NCBI GenBank assembly: GCA_009869945.1
Contig: WIXG01000632.1
Span: 1-30,506, forward strand
Length of the DNA stretch: 30,506 bases
Direction of reading: 5' to 3'
Source: Mesaphorura yosii
Lineage: Eukaryota > Arthropoda > Collembola > Poduromorpha > Tullbergiidae
Of the stretch, positions 19,248 through 29,243 are shown piece after piece. Position numbers and translations under genes: made by a program. Position 1 is the first letter of the stretch. Every line of letters begins with the position of its first letter. A model generated the notes under the pieces. The model was not told the DNA's origin and searched no databases. It saw only the letters and a program-made list of their open reading frames with translations.

Positions 19248-19689
19248 TTTCTATCTATTGGATAGAGTTTGAATGCTTTGAATAATGTCAGGAGCAGAAT
19301 GGGGAGAGGCAGAGATGGCATGTGAGAAGGTTTTCTCGTAAGAGTTTTCGGTTACAAAGAACCGAAGGAACGTTACGAGGCCTTGGGAAGGAATATTGAA
19401 CATCTTATGGTACCAGGAGTCATAAATCCAGTACAATCTCCCACGGCGAAGCCTGCTTTTTGCGCTTACCGACCCGCACTGGTTTTATACCACTGGTACT
19501 CGTATCGCTCCAGCTCTCGTCGCTTGACTCTGGCGGAGGAGCGGAGTTACTTGACTGACCTGTTACTTTTCGGTAACTTTGAGTAATTACCACCGGTGCC
19601 GAAGGTGAAGGCATCATTGCAGCCGAACTCCAAACTTGAAGGGGGGTTCCCCTCGGGGGCGTCGAGAAAGAGCTGTTTGCGTTGGGCGT
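19248..19689. other. Unassigned stretch inside the repeat island
   Basis: A plus-strand frame around 19340-19586 (GYKEPKERYEALGRNIEHLM...) is open for about 80 codons but matches no family I know. Nothing else is supported. Confidence 0.25.
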
Positions 19690-20420
19690 GACAGGAGTTG
19701 CGTCCCCCAGCTCTTAGTGGTCGAATTGGGGTCAGGGATAATGACCAAGTGAGCTGGCTTGCTAGTTGCTCGTTGCAAGTAGTCGGGGCTTACATGATGG
19801 CGAAGTTTCTTGACATCTTTGCTTCCCCCCACCATCTCCGTCCGGGACGAGGACGTGGACGAGGCCATGGAGCTCTGGGCTCTCCACTTTCAGCCCTCAG
19901 TCCTACCACCGGAGGTGAGCAGAGCCTACCAGGTTCAGTGGGAGGCTCCACTTTTCAAGCTTGCTGGTCAACAGCTCCTCGTCTCCGCCACTACACGACC
20001 AGAGCCAGCCCGTCTACTCGCCTCCGCCGTTCCAGAATCTGGATTTTGGCTCAACGCGCTCACTTCACCTCTCGGCACACACTTGGACAACAAATCCTTC
20101 CGGATCGCAGCCGCACTTCGCCTCGGGTGCAGCGTTTGTCAGCCCCACACTTGCCCGTGCGAAGCCAACGCTGAGGAAAACGGCCATCATGGCCTCAGCT
20201 GCCTGCGATGGCCGTAACTCACGGCACGCCGCCGCAAACGACGTAATCTCCTGAGCCCTTCGATCTGCCGGAGTCCCGAACGTGAATGAGCCTGTTGGCT
20301 GTTCGCGAGCAGACGGCAAGCGCCCCGATGGCCTCATCTTGGTACCATGGAACCGTGGAAAGTCGCTGGTGTGGGACTTCATGTGGTGATACGTTCGCCC
20401 CTTCCCACCTCCTCAATACG
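19690..20420 (+). mobile_element. Broken second copy of the LINE at 1-3009
   Basis: The frame at 19810-20217 aligns closely with 2101-2500 of copy 1: DEDVDEAMELWALHFQP against DVDVDDAVDEWALHFQP, ESGFWLNALTS against ESGLWLNALPS, and CSVCQPHTCPCEANAEENGHH against CTICQPHTCPCGVRVEENGHH. After a shift at about 20210 it continues with [24 protein letters not shown] and VWDF. Upstream similarity (SGRIGVRDND) reaches back to about 19690. It lacks the RT domain and most of the N-terminus, and several stops show it is dead. Confidence 0.75.
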
Positions 20421-20587
20421 TCCGTCTACCCTGGAAGAATCCATAAAGTTTGGGTTGGGCTGCAACCCCAGGCTGGCGAGGATGAATACTTGTTCAACTG
20501 CGGACAGTGAGGACCGTTTGTGTTGGCCTTAGTGGTATGTACGAACCCTGGAAAAAAGGTTAAAAGAGGCTAAAATCCTTAATTCTT

Positions 20588-20601
20588 AACCTAACCTAAC
20601 C
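20588..20601 (-). repeat. CCTAA (TTAGG-type) run after LINE copy 2
   Basis: AACCTAACCTAACC is the reverse complement of the motif that interrupts copy 1 at 931-948. It lies about 170 bp beyond the last recognisable LINE sequence. Confidence 0.5.
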
Positions 20602-20651
20602 GGCTTCCACTGCAGCTCCTGTTGCCAAACTCGCTGCATTTCCGGATCCAC

Positions 20652-20981
20652 CTACAAGTACGGCCCTTGTTCCACATCAACATGCCTCAGCAGGATTGAG
20701 TGCTTTGCGAGCAATTCTAAAAATTCATCAAGAAAGTCTAGATTGGGCAGTATGTCGGGCACGTAGCGGAGATTCTCCAAATATTTGACAGGAATGTCCT
20801 CATGGTGGATGAATATTAGTGCTTGAACCACAATAATGGCGGTTTTACGCAACAACCCCCGATGGTAGTTTGGATTGTCTAAAACATCCGTCCGGAACAA
20901 CTCCCATCGATGCTGCTGCTGCTGGTCGTCATGGTGGTGATACAACTCCGTCTCAGTGCCTTCCAACCATCCCGATTGCAC
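20652..20981 (-). CDS. Unrecognised 109-residue frame, probable terminal exon
   Basis: The frame runs leftward to TAG at 20652-20654. A splice acceptor (TGATGCCAG) ends just upstream of its first codons, near 20988, so it may be a last exon. After an acidic, His/Gln-rich start (HHHDDQQQQH), the sequence is rich in Leu, Ile and Asp (KTAIIVVQALIFIHHEDIPV, then LPNLDFLDEFLELLAKHS) and looks helical and soluble. I recognise no family and no upstream exon. The alternative is chance or an element scrap. Confidence 0.3.
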   Translation of the reverse strand: MQSGWLEGTETELYHHHDDQQQQHRWELFRTDVLDNPNYHRGLLRKTAIIVVQALIFIHHEDIPVKYLENLRYVPDILPNLDFLDEFLELLAKHSILLRHVDVEQGPYL

Positions 20982-20987
20982 GAGTGC

Positions 20988-21715
20988 CTGGCATCAGAGA
21001 TTCACATTACGTTGTAGCTTTAGTTGGCCAAATGGTCAGTTGGGACTTATACAGATTACAAAAGCGACAATCAAGAGCACACTGCGCCTGCTGCTCTTGG
21101 TGTGGGCGACTGTACGAATTTCCATAATGAAATGAATGTAAAATATTGCAACCACAGAAATGCAACCGAATTAAGAAACCAATCAACACTGATAAGCGTA
21201 CCAGGGCCATTTGTCTTATCAATTATGCCAACTGAACCTAGCTTCATAGCAACTATATTTTTATAAATTGCGCAAGTAGACAAATAGTTGACGATTTTGT
21301 TTTCAAGTGTTACGTGTTTTTGTTTGAATCTATGCACCGTACAGTCATCAATCAATTTTGACAATTTGGCTGAATGATTTGCAGACAATTACCGAGTAGC
21401 ATCTAAACTCAGTCACTTGCTCAATTTTGTCAGTCAACATTCACCTGTATTGGTAAATATTGAAAATGAAGGAAAACGAAGGAAGAAGGGTGTGTAACTG
21501 CTGCTGCTAATGCATGTTTCAATAGATCGAAAAGTATTGATTTCAATATTTTGTAGCATTCATGGGTATCCATTCCATGACTTTCAAATACACTACACTG
21601 ATTCGCATCACATTTAGCATTTGACCAGATAATATTTTATATATTTTTAATTCCAATTCAATCTTAATCATATTCAATTCAATTCCTCTTATTCCAAGTA
21701 AAGTAAATTCATCCT
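20988..21715. other. AT-rich spacer; no supported gene
   Basis: Only short frames without family resemblance occur on either strand. Confidence 0.4.
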
Positions 21716-21721
21716 TTGGCC

Positions 21722-21898
21722 ATGAATCAGCGGCCAAGTTCCACGTCAGGCACAAGAAAGTCAAAGAAATACAATATTCACAAGTGTGGAATTTGCAAGA
21801 AACAATGTGGCCAATTGGATAATCACATGAGGACTGAGGACTCTTACCGGCCAGAAACCTTACCAATACTCAATTTCCTCATTAAGAAAGTAAAATAA
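21722..21898 (+). other. Small ORF with CxxC...H zinc-finger-like pattern
   Basis: An ATG at 21722 opens 58 codons ending at 21898. The pattern HKCGICKKQCGQLDNHM resembles a zinc-finger-like segment found in some transposon-linked proteins, followed by a Lys-rich end. AATAAA overlaps the stop region (about 21894). It converges on the DOMON gene and may be a remnant. Confidence 0.2.
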
Positions 21899-21907
21899 AA
21901 CAATGGA

Positions 21908-21913
21908 TTTATT
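21908..21913 (-). terminator. Poly(A) signal of the DOMON gene
   Basis: AATAAA on the minus strand lies 14 nt beyond the stop codon, so the 3' untranslated region is very short. Confidence 0.5.
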
Positions 21914-21926
21914 CGCTGACGTGTAT

Positions 21927-23132
21927 TTAATTATTTGCATTCTCTAGTATTCTTCTCTTGTCTTGGCATTCATCAGGAAGTGGAATCAAGATGGTTGTCT
22001 CAACCTGCCCCCTGTGGACATTGCCATGGTACTCAATATCATCCGTTTCTCCATATGACCAAATGATGTGCATCCTTTGATCATCGATTGGATTGAAATC
22101 AAACTCGTCTCTAGTATTAAAAGATCGGAAAAATTGGAGCATTGTATGTGTGCCATTGTCGACAGGAAGGGCAGATGGGAAGTAATCTTGCAATGTGTCC
22201 CGATCAGGCATCTGAGAACCAGTTGACCAATAGTCACCAAAGTATGCCGTACCATTCCCATGAGCACCTCCAATTATAAGATCAGCGTTGACCATGCCGC
22301 TTCCAGTTTCCGAGAAACCGAGCCCGACATATCCAGTAGTGCGAACAGTTACGAAGAATTCGATAAACTGTGTGTCTAGATCGGCATGCCAAGCAACATG
22401 ATAGAAACCGTCGGCGTCAAGCACCATTTCCTTGTCAACGGGATTGATGGGTTCGCAAGGGTCAAGAGGGAGCTCGTCGGGGTCAAGAATCTGAACGGAT
22501 TGCCAGCCATGGAGTGGTCCATGGAACACAAGAATGTCGTCGGGAACGGCGGTGTCATAGCCACCGATGGCGAAAATGAAATGCGTATTTCGAGCCTGAG
22601 TTCACAATGTGTAAAAACAGTACAACAGATATTTGTGGATCTTTTATAAGTGTCCTTACCGTTAAGGGGGCGTCGTTTGGATCACCAGTATCGAAATCCC
22701 TTGAGAATTGAAGCACAGTATGTGTCGCATTCTCCGTTGCACTGATTAGCGTGTAGTCTTGCGATTGATCAAGAGGTGGTGTGCCCTGCTCTATTCCGTG
22801 ATAGTCCTACAAGAATTACGAAGAATCAATATATTATTGCAATAGAGACGTGGTGAGGATGTGCCTACTCCGAAATAGGGTCGTCCGTCTACAAGCACTC
22901 CTCCAATGACAATGTCGGAGCCAACCATGGTGCCCTGCTGAGAAAATCCAAACCCGACGTACGAAGTTCCCATTACTGTCAACGTAAATGTGCAGGTTTC
23001 TGTGACGTAGTTTGGTTCCCACCGGACATGGTAATAATCCCTGAGTTGAAGCTCATAAGTGAAAGCTGAGGCTCCAGCGACCACAAAGGTGAAGAGGAGT
23101 AGCAGATGATGTACAGAAACCATGACGACCAT
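21927..23132 (-). CDS. Secreted protein of two DOMON domains (DBH/MOXD-type, no monooxygenase domain)
   Basis: Three exons, 23132-22869, 22806-22660 and 22595-21927, join in phase 0 (introns of 62 and 64 nt) to give 359 residues. A signal peptide is clear (VSVHHLLLLFTFVVAGASA). Domain 1 (about 25-165) has YHVRWEP, TSYVGFGFSQQG, SDIVIGG and THTVLQFSRDF; domain 2 (about 190-350) repeats the pattern with FYHVAWHAD, GYVGLGFSETG, ADLIIGG, HTMLQFFRSFNT and MHIIWSYG. DOMON domains occur before the copper monooxygenase domains of dopamine beta-hydroxylase and MOXD proteins and can bind haem or sugars. Here the protein stops after the second DOMON, so no hydroxylase activity is expected. A binding or extracellular redox role is inference. 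An AATAAA follows the stop by 14 nt. Confidence 0.8.
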
Positions 23133-23378
23133 CCAAATGGAATGCTAAAGTAAGATTGAAACCAGGTCATAATTCGTGGATATGGAAATGGAACTCAAGT
23201 GTCAGTTGTCAGAGTTGCAATCAATCATTCTGTACTGAATTTGCTGATTTCTGCCAGGACGACAAGTGCGAGCACGAACGCGTACAACTCATGTGGCCGT
23301 GGAATGCATCAATACATTAATAACATTAATATCAATCAACAGTTATACCTGAGTTCCCGTCCTCTTTTCTTGCTTTAC

Positions 23379-23640
23379 CTGTTGACCTGCTAATGTACCA
23401 ATCCTTCAAAACTTTGCGCTCGCCATGGTTGGTCTGATCTAGCTTGTACTCCGGCAAAATGTACTTGTAAAAATGGTCTTTCACGGATTGCCACTTGTCG
23501 ACAAGATAATCAAAATCGGTTCTTGTGGTGTCGACTCTTCTATCATTCTTCACCACTTGCTTCACGTATTCGTCATCGATGGCAAGGCACACATCCTCCC
23601 ACTCTGCTTTGTTGTGGGGTTTTTCCCTTTCTTGTCTCAC
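23379..23640 (-). CDS. Exon with possible Myb/SANT-like domain, partial
   Basis: This open frame ends in a good donor (CAG/GTAAAG, exon end at 23379). Its residues (AEWEDVCLAID... then RRVDTTRTDFDYLVDKWQSVKDHFYKYI) show the spaced Trp pattern of Myb/SANT- or MADF-like DNA-binding helices. The frame has no good start: an acceptor near 23690 would put a stop in this frame. The downstream exon is not identified. It could be the remnant of a transposon-derived regulator. Confidence 0.3.
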
Positions 23641-23832
23641 ACAGATAGAACGGCTGCCACTATTTCGTTTCGAATTTCACTGTAGACAGATTTTTTTCCT
23701 TTCATGAGTGTAAGCTCCGGATAACCAGCAGGTGCCTGGCCAACGTTAGAACGTCCGCAGGTCCACGATTTAACAGGCTCTAATCTAACCGGCCTTGGCT
23801 TCCTGCGACATTCATCCCAGTGTTATCGCACA

Positions 23833-24333
23833 TCATACAACTGGTAGTAATTGCAATCTTGACTTCAGTTCACCCAGTTCAAGGAGAGCTATCTCCAAGT
23901 TTTCATCACGTTCAGGCGGTGACAAGACTTTTGGATTTTTCGATGCCCTTGTCTGACCACTCAGCTCTTCATAAACGTGTTTGTATGGGCCGTGTTCACA
24001 GCAGTCCGATTTGTAGCCTTTCATCACAATTATGCCGGCAACGCCCGCGAGAACTTCTTTTCCACCCGGCTTTAGTTTCCTGAAAGATTCAAGCCAGTAA
24101 TACAGTACAGCATCCAGCAACTTACAGCAACAATAACACGTACTTTGGCTTCAGTTCGGCGAGTTCTCTGAGAGCCATCTCCAACTTGTCACCTTTTACA
24201 CGTGGTACGATGATTTTGTTTGGAATTTCCGATGACCGTGCGAAGCCACTCAGCTGCTGATAAACGATTATGGAACGCCCGTTTTTAAAGAAGTCAAGCT
24301 TGGTTCCTTTCACCTCACTTATGTCGGGAACGT
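23833..24333 (-). CDS. Unrecognised gene with an internal duplication, last two exons
   Basis: Exon 24333-24126 (acceptor GTTTAG) is followed by a 46-nt intron (donor GTAAGT, acceptor TTTCAG) and exon 24079-23833 ending in TGA; phases agree. The two exons encode repeats of each other: VKGTKLDFFKNG...VYQQLSGFARSSEI...LEMALRELAELK and MKGYKSDCCEHG...VYEELSGQTRASKN...LEIALLELGELK. I do not recognise the family. The pattern suggests a small alpha/beta unit duplicated with its exon. The 5' part must lie further right, beyond the repeats at 24404-24660, or is lost. Confidence 0.5.
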
Positions 24334-24403
24334 CTAAACGTTGCGGTTATGAGTCAGCTTAATTCACAAGAAACATAAAATATACGCGTATGGGCCCATC
24401 TTA

Positions 24404-24660
24404 GTGAGCACCGTCAGGCATTTGAGCGCGGTAAGCATCCAACCCCGGCAACTGTCCAGACAGCGATGCCATTGCAAGCACACATTACCTGTCTTGGTTA
24501 GCCCAGTCAGGGATTTCAGCCCTGTCAGCGGCACCGACAGCCAACCCCCAGCAACTGTCCGGTCAGTAACAGCAGTGATAGCCTAGGCAGCCTATCCAGA
24601 TCAGCACCGTCAGGGATTTCAGGCCCGATAGCAACACTGACATCCAACCCCTCCGACTTT
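24404..24660 (+). repeat. Imperfect tandem repeats, period about 95-100 bp
   Basis: Three units begin near 24407, 24499 and 24601. Each has a GTCAGGGATTTCAG-like box followed about 30-45 bp later by CCAACCCC and, in the first two, GCAACTGTCC. They are diverged copies of one sequence. No coding sense is evident. Confidence 0.6.
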
Positions 24661-25500
24661 GCACCTTATTCCGCCTCATGAACTCCGCCAGCTCAGACTC
24701 AGATCCTTGTGAAGTTGGGCATGGCTTACGGGAAAATGAGGGCTCGTCTCTCGGCAGTGTAGTTTCGGAACCAGGTGCCTCATTCCTCAGGGGGCAGGCA
24801 GGCGGGACCGATCGTGGTAATATTCCGCCTACAATTAGCAGAAACACTGGGGTAACATGAAATGAATGCATGCTAGAAGCGTGGCAGAAAGATCCCACCA
24901 TCAATTCGAGAATCTAACTGACCACAGGAAGAAAACGCGAGCTCAGAAAGAAAGAAATAAAATAAGAAGACATAAGAAATAAAATTGCATCGAGCAAACC
25001 GGTTGTGGACATATTGCTTGGGAGTGCGGCGCTGAACATGCTTTGTGCGATTGAATTTGCCGCATAAACTGACAGGTTGGAGTGTAATCTCTTTGGAGGT
25101 TAGTGCAATGCAATAATTGCATGATGAGAAACAAAGAGTTGATCACGATGGAGGTTGGAGTTGAGACATGGAGACAGGAGCAGCTCCTACAAGGTGATTG
25201 ATCACCAAAAAGAAATCTCTCGAAACCCCGAAACGGAATCGGTTTTTGTATCGGTGAACCCATTGACGTCCCGCGTCGGTTTCGTGTACCCAAACTTTAA
25301 TTATTCCCATTCTTTGAATTTATACGAAAACAACACTCATGTTCGGTCACTTCAGGTATTTCGAAGCATGCTGAGAAATTCATCCAACCAGCTAAATATT
25401 CGAATGAACTGGAAATTCGGGCTGATAAAAACAGACACGCCTAGGCCAGGTCAACTTAATATTTTTACTAATTTAGTGTATTCTTGTTTTCAAAACAATT
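24661..25500. other. Spacer; no supported gene
   Basis: Frames on both strands exist, but none has family resemblance, a splice structure or a protein-like composition. Confidence 0.35.
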
Positions 25501-25506
25501 CCGGGT

Positions 25507-26826
25507 CTAGTGCTTTAGGGTGACCAACGACTTTACCGTGTAGCCGACAACTCGCGCAAGTTGACGTAGTGCGCCCAACTTTTGGAAGGAGCCGTAGGAC
25601 CCAATGTCGAAGCGAAGAGGTTGGCAAGACCTGATGTACTTGGCCATGAGTTTGCAGTCACGTTGCTTCACAGGGTCAAGGACGGGATGACGACTCCAGC
25701 TTCCGAGAAAGGCCCGTGATGACTTGAACGCTTGCCCAAACATGAGATGGTTGTACGAGAGGAATAATGCTGACAGCAATAACCCGAAGCAAAGCATTGG
25801 CAATAGAATTAGGTTCAGTTTTATATGGTAACGAATTATGGCGAAGCTGCAAATGACTGCAATGAAAAGTGTGGTCGTGTGCACAATGTCAATGCGTACA
25901 AGTGCAAAAATTTCGTTATTAAGACGAACGATGATTTGAAGGATGCGGTACATGTGCATGGCGTGAGCGGGTTCACGAAGCTTGACGGTTGTGTCTTGCA
26001 TTGAGTTGCTGCACGGAGGACGCATCCGTATTTCGCTAAGCCAGAAAAGGAGGTTTGGGAGGAAGGCGAGGAACAGGATTGAAGTCAGTGCTACCAGATT
26101 CATGAGTGCCACGGCAAAGTAAACTTCAACGGCTGCACCAAGAATGAAAAGCCAAGATCCTGCGTGAGGGGAGCTGGTCAGCATAGAACCCAAGTAGAAT
26201 GGGGCGTCAGAGAATACTGCAATAAAACCAAGCACTTTGTGCTACACTTTGTGCTGAAGATGTGCTTTCGTGATCATTACTTTGTAATGAAGTATTTTAC
26301 ACCGATACTTACGTATGTACAAGGCCGCTACAGGACCGGGGCAACAGAATGGACTTAGAATGGCGCCAATTGACAACAGCTCGTATATGCTCAGCTCACT
26401 GCGCTCCTTGTTCCTTCGAACCACCGCCTTCTTGACGTATTCCTGCTCAGAGCGGGTGAAATGCTCGAGGAATCCGTTTACAAACTCCATAAATAACACT
26501 TCCCCTTTTGTAAGCATGTGGAGGAGAAGACTAAGCATGGCGAAGCAAATGACGTATACTGGAGCAATGAACTTGTATCCGTACGGAGTTTCGGGATTGA
26601 ACAACGCGAGTGGGACGCGCACACACATGATGCACTGATTCGTGGCGACAAACACCCGACACAGTGTATACAAAACCCGTTGGAACTTGGATGAATCGAC
26701 GACCAACCTGCCTCGGGCATCATCCGAACGGTAGGGCAAAGTACCCCAAAAGTGAGAACTTTTTATGGCAAATCGTATTAGTTTCTTGCTAAGTGGAGTG
26801 AGCATTTTGCCAGTGCCAGTTGCCAT
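25507..26826 (-). CDS. Gustatory-type chemoreceptor (7TM), springtail-expanded family
   Basis: Exons 26826-26313 and 26216-25507 (intron 96 nt, GTAAGT...TTGCAG, phase 1) give 407 residues from the ATG at 26824-26826. Several hydrophobic segments are clear: FIAPVYVICFAMLSLLLHML, GAILSPFCCPGPVAALYI, GSWLFILGAAVEVYFAVALM, VALTSILFLAFLPNLLFWL, FIAVICSFAIIRY and LILLPMLCFGLLLSALFL. The end, KYIRSCQPLRFDIGSYGSFQKLGALRQLA, matches the SCxPLxxxxGS motif I associate with a large set of springtail chemoreceptors related to insect gustatory receptors. It would act as a ligand-gated channel in sensory neurons. The frame is open upstream of this ATG for about 25 codons, so an extra 5' exon is possible. 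The ligand cannot be inferred. Confidence 0.7.
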
Positions 26827-26865
26827 GCGCAACTGGCGAAACTCAAGAAACAACTTCAGCAACAC

Positions 26866-27224
26866 GCGCTGTGGGTCGTTCGAAGTTCCGGGAATGTACT
26901 AGATTATTAATGCCTTCCACGAAAAGTAACCGACAAAAACCGTGTCGCGGTTGATTTTCCTGTGTATACGCGACCCATTTCTCTGTCTTGTTAATATGAA
27001 ATGTATGAATTAGTTATACGCAATATTTGCAGCAACCTTGGTTGCCATGACCATTCAGTGCGGGTACTGCAATCAGCTGCCTTTACATGAAATTCGTCAA
27101 TGTGCACAAGTCGTGATAATTACGATTCATCTACTTCAACTGCGTTCAATAGTCGTAATTAGTGTCGGGGCTTCTTAATTAAAGCCGGTTGTACGTGTTC
27201 AGTGATGAGACACATGGAAGGAGG
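26866..27224. other. Spacer between the receptor and the ABCC fragment
   Basis: No coding exon was found. In particular, there is no Walker A exon for the ABC fragment that follows. Confidence 0.4.
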
Positions 27225-27227
27225 TGA

Positions 27228-27900
27228 ATGCCGTCGAGCGGGTTTGGCGTCGGGAGCCTCCGCCGTCAGATTCCCATTATTCCACAGGAGCCTGTTCTGC
27301 TTGCCGGCTCCTTTCGCTTCAACCTGGACCCGTTGGACGAGTTCGGCGAGCCGGAGCTGTGGCGGGCGCTGGAAACGGTGCAACAGAAGGATGTCGTGCC
27401 CTCACTGGATGCTTCGGTGCTGGAAGACGGCTCCAGACAGAGGAATGGGGCAGCGGTAACTCGTCAGCTCGTACCATCCTTCGCCGGAATCGAATCCTTG
27501 TACTGGGTGAGGCGGCGGCCGACCCAAAGTGAGTTTTCATTGGCCCATTTCCACCTGCCTCGGCCTCGTGAGCCCACATACACATGAATCTATCGACTTG
27601 TTCTCTCTCTCTTTGTCTAGAACGGACACGCTCATCCGGACGACGATCCACGAGCAGTTTCGTAGGTGCACAATCATCATGATCACCCATCGCCTCAACG
27701 GCGTCCTGGACTTTGACCGGGTTCTTCTGCTGGACAAGGGACCTTGGAGCGTAAGTCTTGAGCCTGAACATTCAAGAGTCTATCGTCTGACTCGTTTCTT
27801 TGCCTCGCAGGAACAGGACAGCCCACACCTGCTGCTGGCGAATTCGAACAGTGTACTCACGTCAATGCTGCAGCAGCATCAGCAAACGTGTCCTTCTTGA
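27228..27900 (+). pseudogene. C-terminal nucleotide-binding domain of an ABCC/MRP transporter, decayed
   Basis: ABCC proteins export conjugates using two ATP-binding domains. Exons 27228-27528, 27621-27750 and 27811-27900 join with correct phases. They encode FGVGSLRRQIPIIPQEPVL (Q-loop region), FRFNLDPLDEFGEPELWRAL, ARTILRRNRILVLGEAAADPK, TDTLIRTTIHEQF...TIIMITHRL (H-loop) and EQDSPHLLLANSNSVL (C-terminal end). Defects: no Walker A exon upstream and a TGA at 27225-27227 just before the frame; the ABC signature region (about 27440-27470) is scrambled by a frame shift from frame 3 to frame 2; and the Walker B Asp is Gly (LVLGEA instead of LVLDEA). With the signature and Walker motifs gone, it cannot work as a pump. 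Confidence 0.75.
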
Positions 27901-28699
27901 GGACCAAGACAAACAGGAAGGGCCACGGAACGGAGCGGTGGAGCATCCAATTACGAAATCGAAAAATACCACTGTTCCAAATTGTATATTTGCAATTACT
28001 TCTGACTGTTACACATAAATGCGGCGACTTGATTGCAAGCATTGAACTACGTAATGTGTGGTGGTTGCCTGTTTGCCTGAAAACGGGATGAGCCGCGAGC
28101 AAACATTCGCATTATTCTCTAGTTTGTGATCCAAAGAGGTGCCGGGAGTCATAAACTAAAATTGACTATAAAATTAATTTAATTAGCATGCCGCATAATT
28201 AGCATAGCTTGCAATTCACAGGAAAAGTTAATCCAGTCTAAGCCCGCAATAGCGCAATGCGGAAAAAATGGCAGGCTTGAGCGGACGTCCTTTCGCGCAC
28301 AAGATTAAACTAAATACCGTCATAGCATCAGCGTATTAATGCAAGTGTACGGGAATGCATGCAATGTGCTGAGCCAAACCCAAGTTCTCAGAATTTAAAC
28401 GCAAATCCCTCATTCCAACAGAAATTAGAGGATGCCGAAATCAAGAGATTGAAGGGATTAGATGCACGATACCGCCATCATCTGCATTTAAAGGGACGGT
28501 CGCGGAGATGGTTTTGCATTCACTAACCCTCAGAAAGCAGGCAAATTCAATTGTGTTGCAAGCATTAAACTCAAAGAATGTTTAGCGCTCTAAGAGGCGC
28601 TTGCGCTTTTCTAGACTCTCGTTTGCCTCCTCTTTACAGCAGTTGTCTCACACGCCGACGCCGCCTACCCCCGGCTAGTCACGACCGAGTCGCGACTTC
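27901..28699. other. Spacer; no supported gene
   Basis: AT-rich with small frames only. Nothing recognisable on either strand. Confidence 0.4.
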
Positions 28700-28713
28700 C
28701 CTCCGGTCGTTAC

Positions 28714-28794
28714 TTGACATCGCCAGTTTACGATGGGAACGACTCCATTTACTTGTTTGGCAGCAACGACGGGAACACTAACCTTTATGATATT
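28714..28794 (+). other. Possible Kelch-repeat exon scrap
   Basis: The residues SPVYDGNDSIYLFGSNDGNTNLYDI match the start of a Kelch repeat (xYDGxDSIYxFGGxxxxxxLxDI), except that the second Gly of the GG pair is Ser. An AG acceptor lies just before. No neighbouring repeats are seen within several hundred bases, so it is an isolated exon or remnant. Confidence 0.3.
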
Positions 28795-28859
28795 GGTTAC
28801 AAGTTCGTTCGGTCCTGCACCCTGGTTGTGGGATTGGTTTGGCCCTGGGTCACGGGGTG

Positions 28860-29211
28860 TTGGATCATGGATCTTGTTGGTGTAGGAATAATTCTACTGC
28901 CAGGACGTATGCAGCAACCTTATTCCCCTAACCTTGTACCTTTTACCTTAGTTCATCTGATAAAGAATACTCCACACGACGACGGCATTGACATTGACAC
29001 ATGCCACTCATTAACATTCATTCCATTTGAATCTCTTCATCTTCATCGTGCATATTTCATTTGAATTTGACTGACTACACAATTTTCTACTGAATTCCCC
29101 TTTGACGGTCAAGAAATTTTTGCAAAGGGCGTAGGATGCTGACTGACGTAGTGATAAACTATTGCTAGCATTTAAAAAATATGAAGAGTAATACAAGAAA
29201 CTGGCTGTTAG
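28860..29211. other. Spacer between the Kelch-like scrap and the FBXW5 3' end
   Basis: No supported feature. Confidence 0.35.
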
Positions 29212-29217
29212 TTTATT
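29212..29217 (-). terminator. Poly(A) signal of the FBXW5 gene
   Basis: AATAAA on the minus strand begins 27 nt beyond the stop codon at 29246-29244. Confidence 0.5.
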
Positions 29218-29243
29218 AAATAACGTTTGCCTAACGATTAAAT

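Noticed and set aside
24563..24904. Minus-strand 113-codon frame over the ~97-bp repeats
   Set aside because: Composition follows the repeats, with no domain and no splice or poly(A) context.
25155..25523. Plus-strand 122-codon frame left of the receptor gene
   Set aside because: No family, weak protein character and partial overlap with the receptor 3' end; not enough to call a gene.
28578..28781. 67-codon plus-strand frame rich in Arg and Leu
   Set aside because: No family and overlaps the better Kelch-like frame in another phase.
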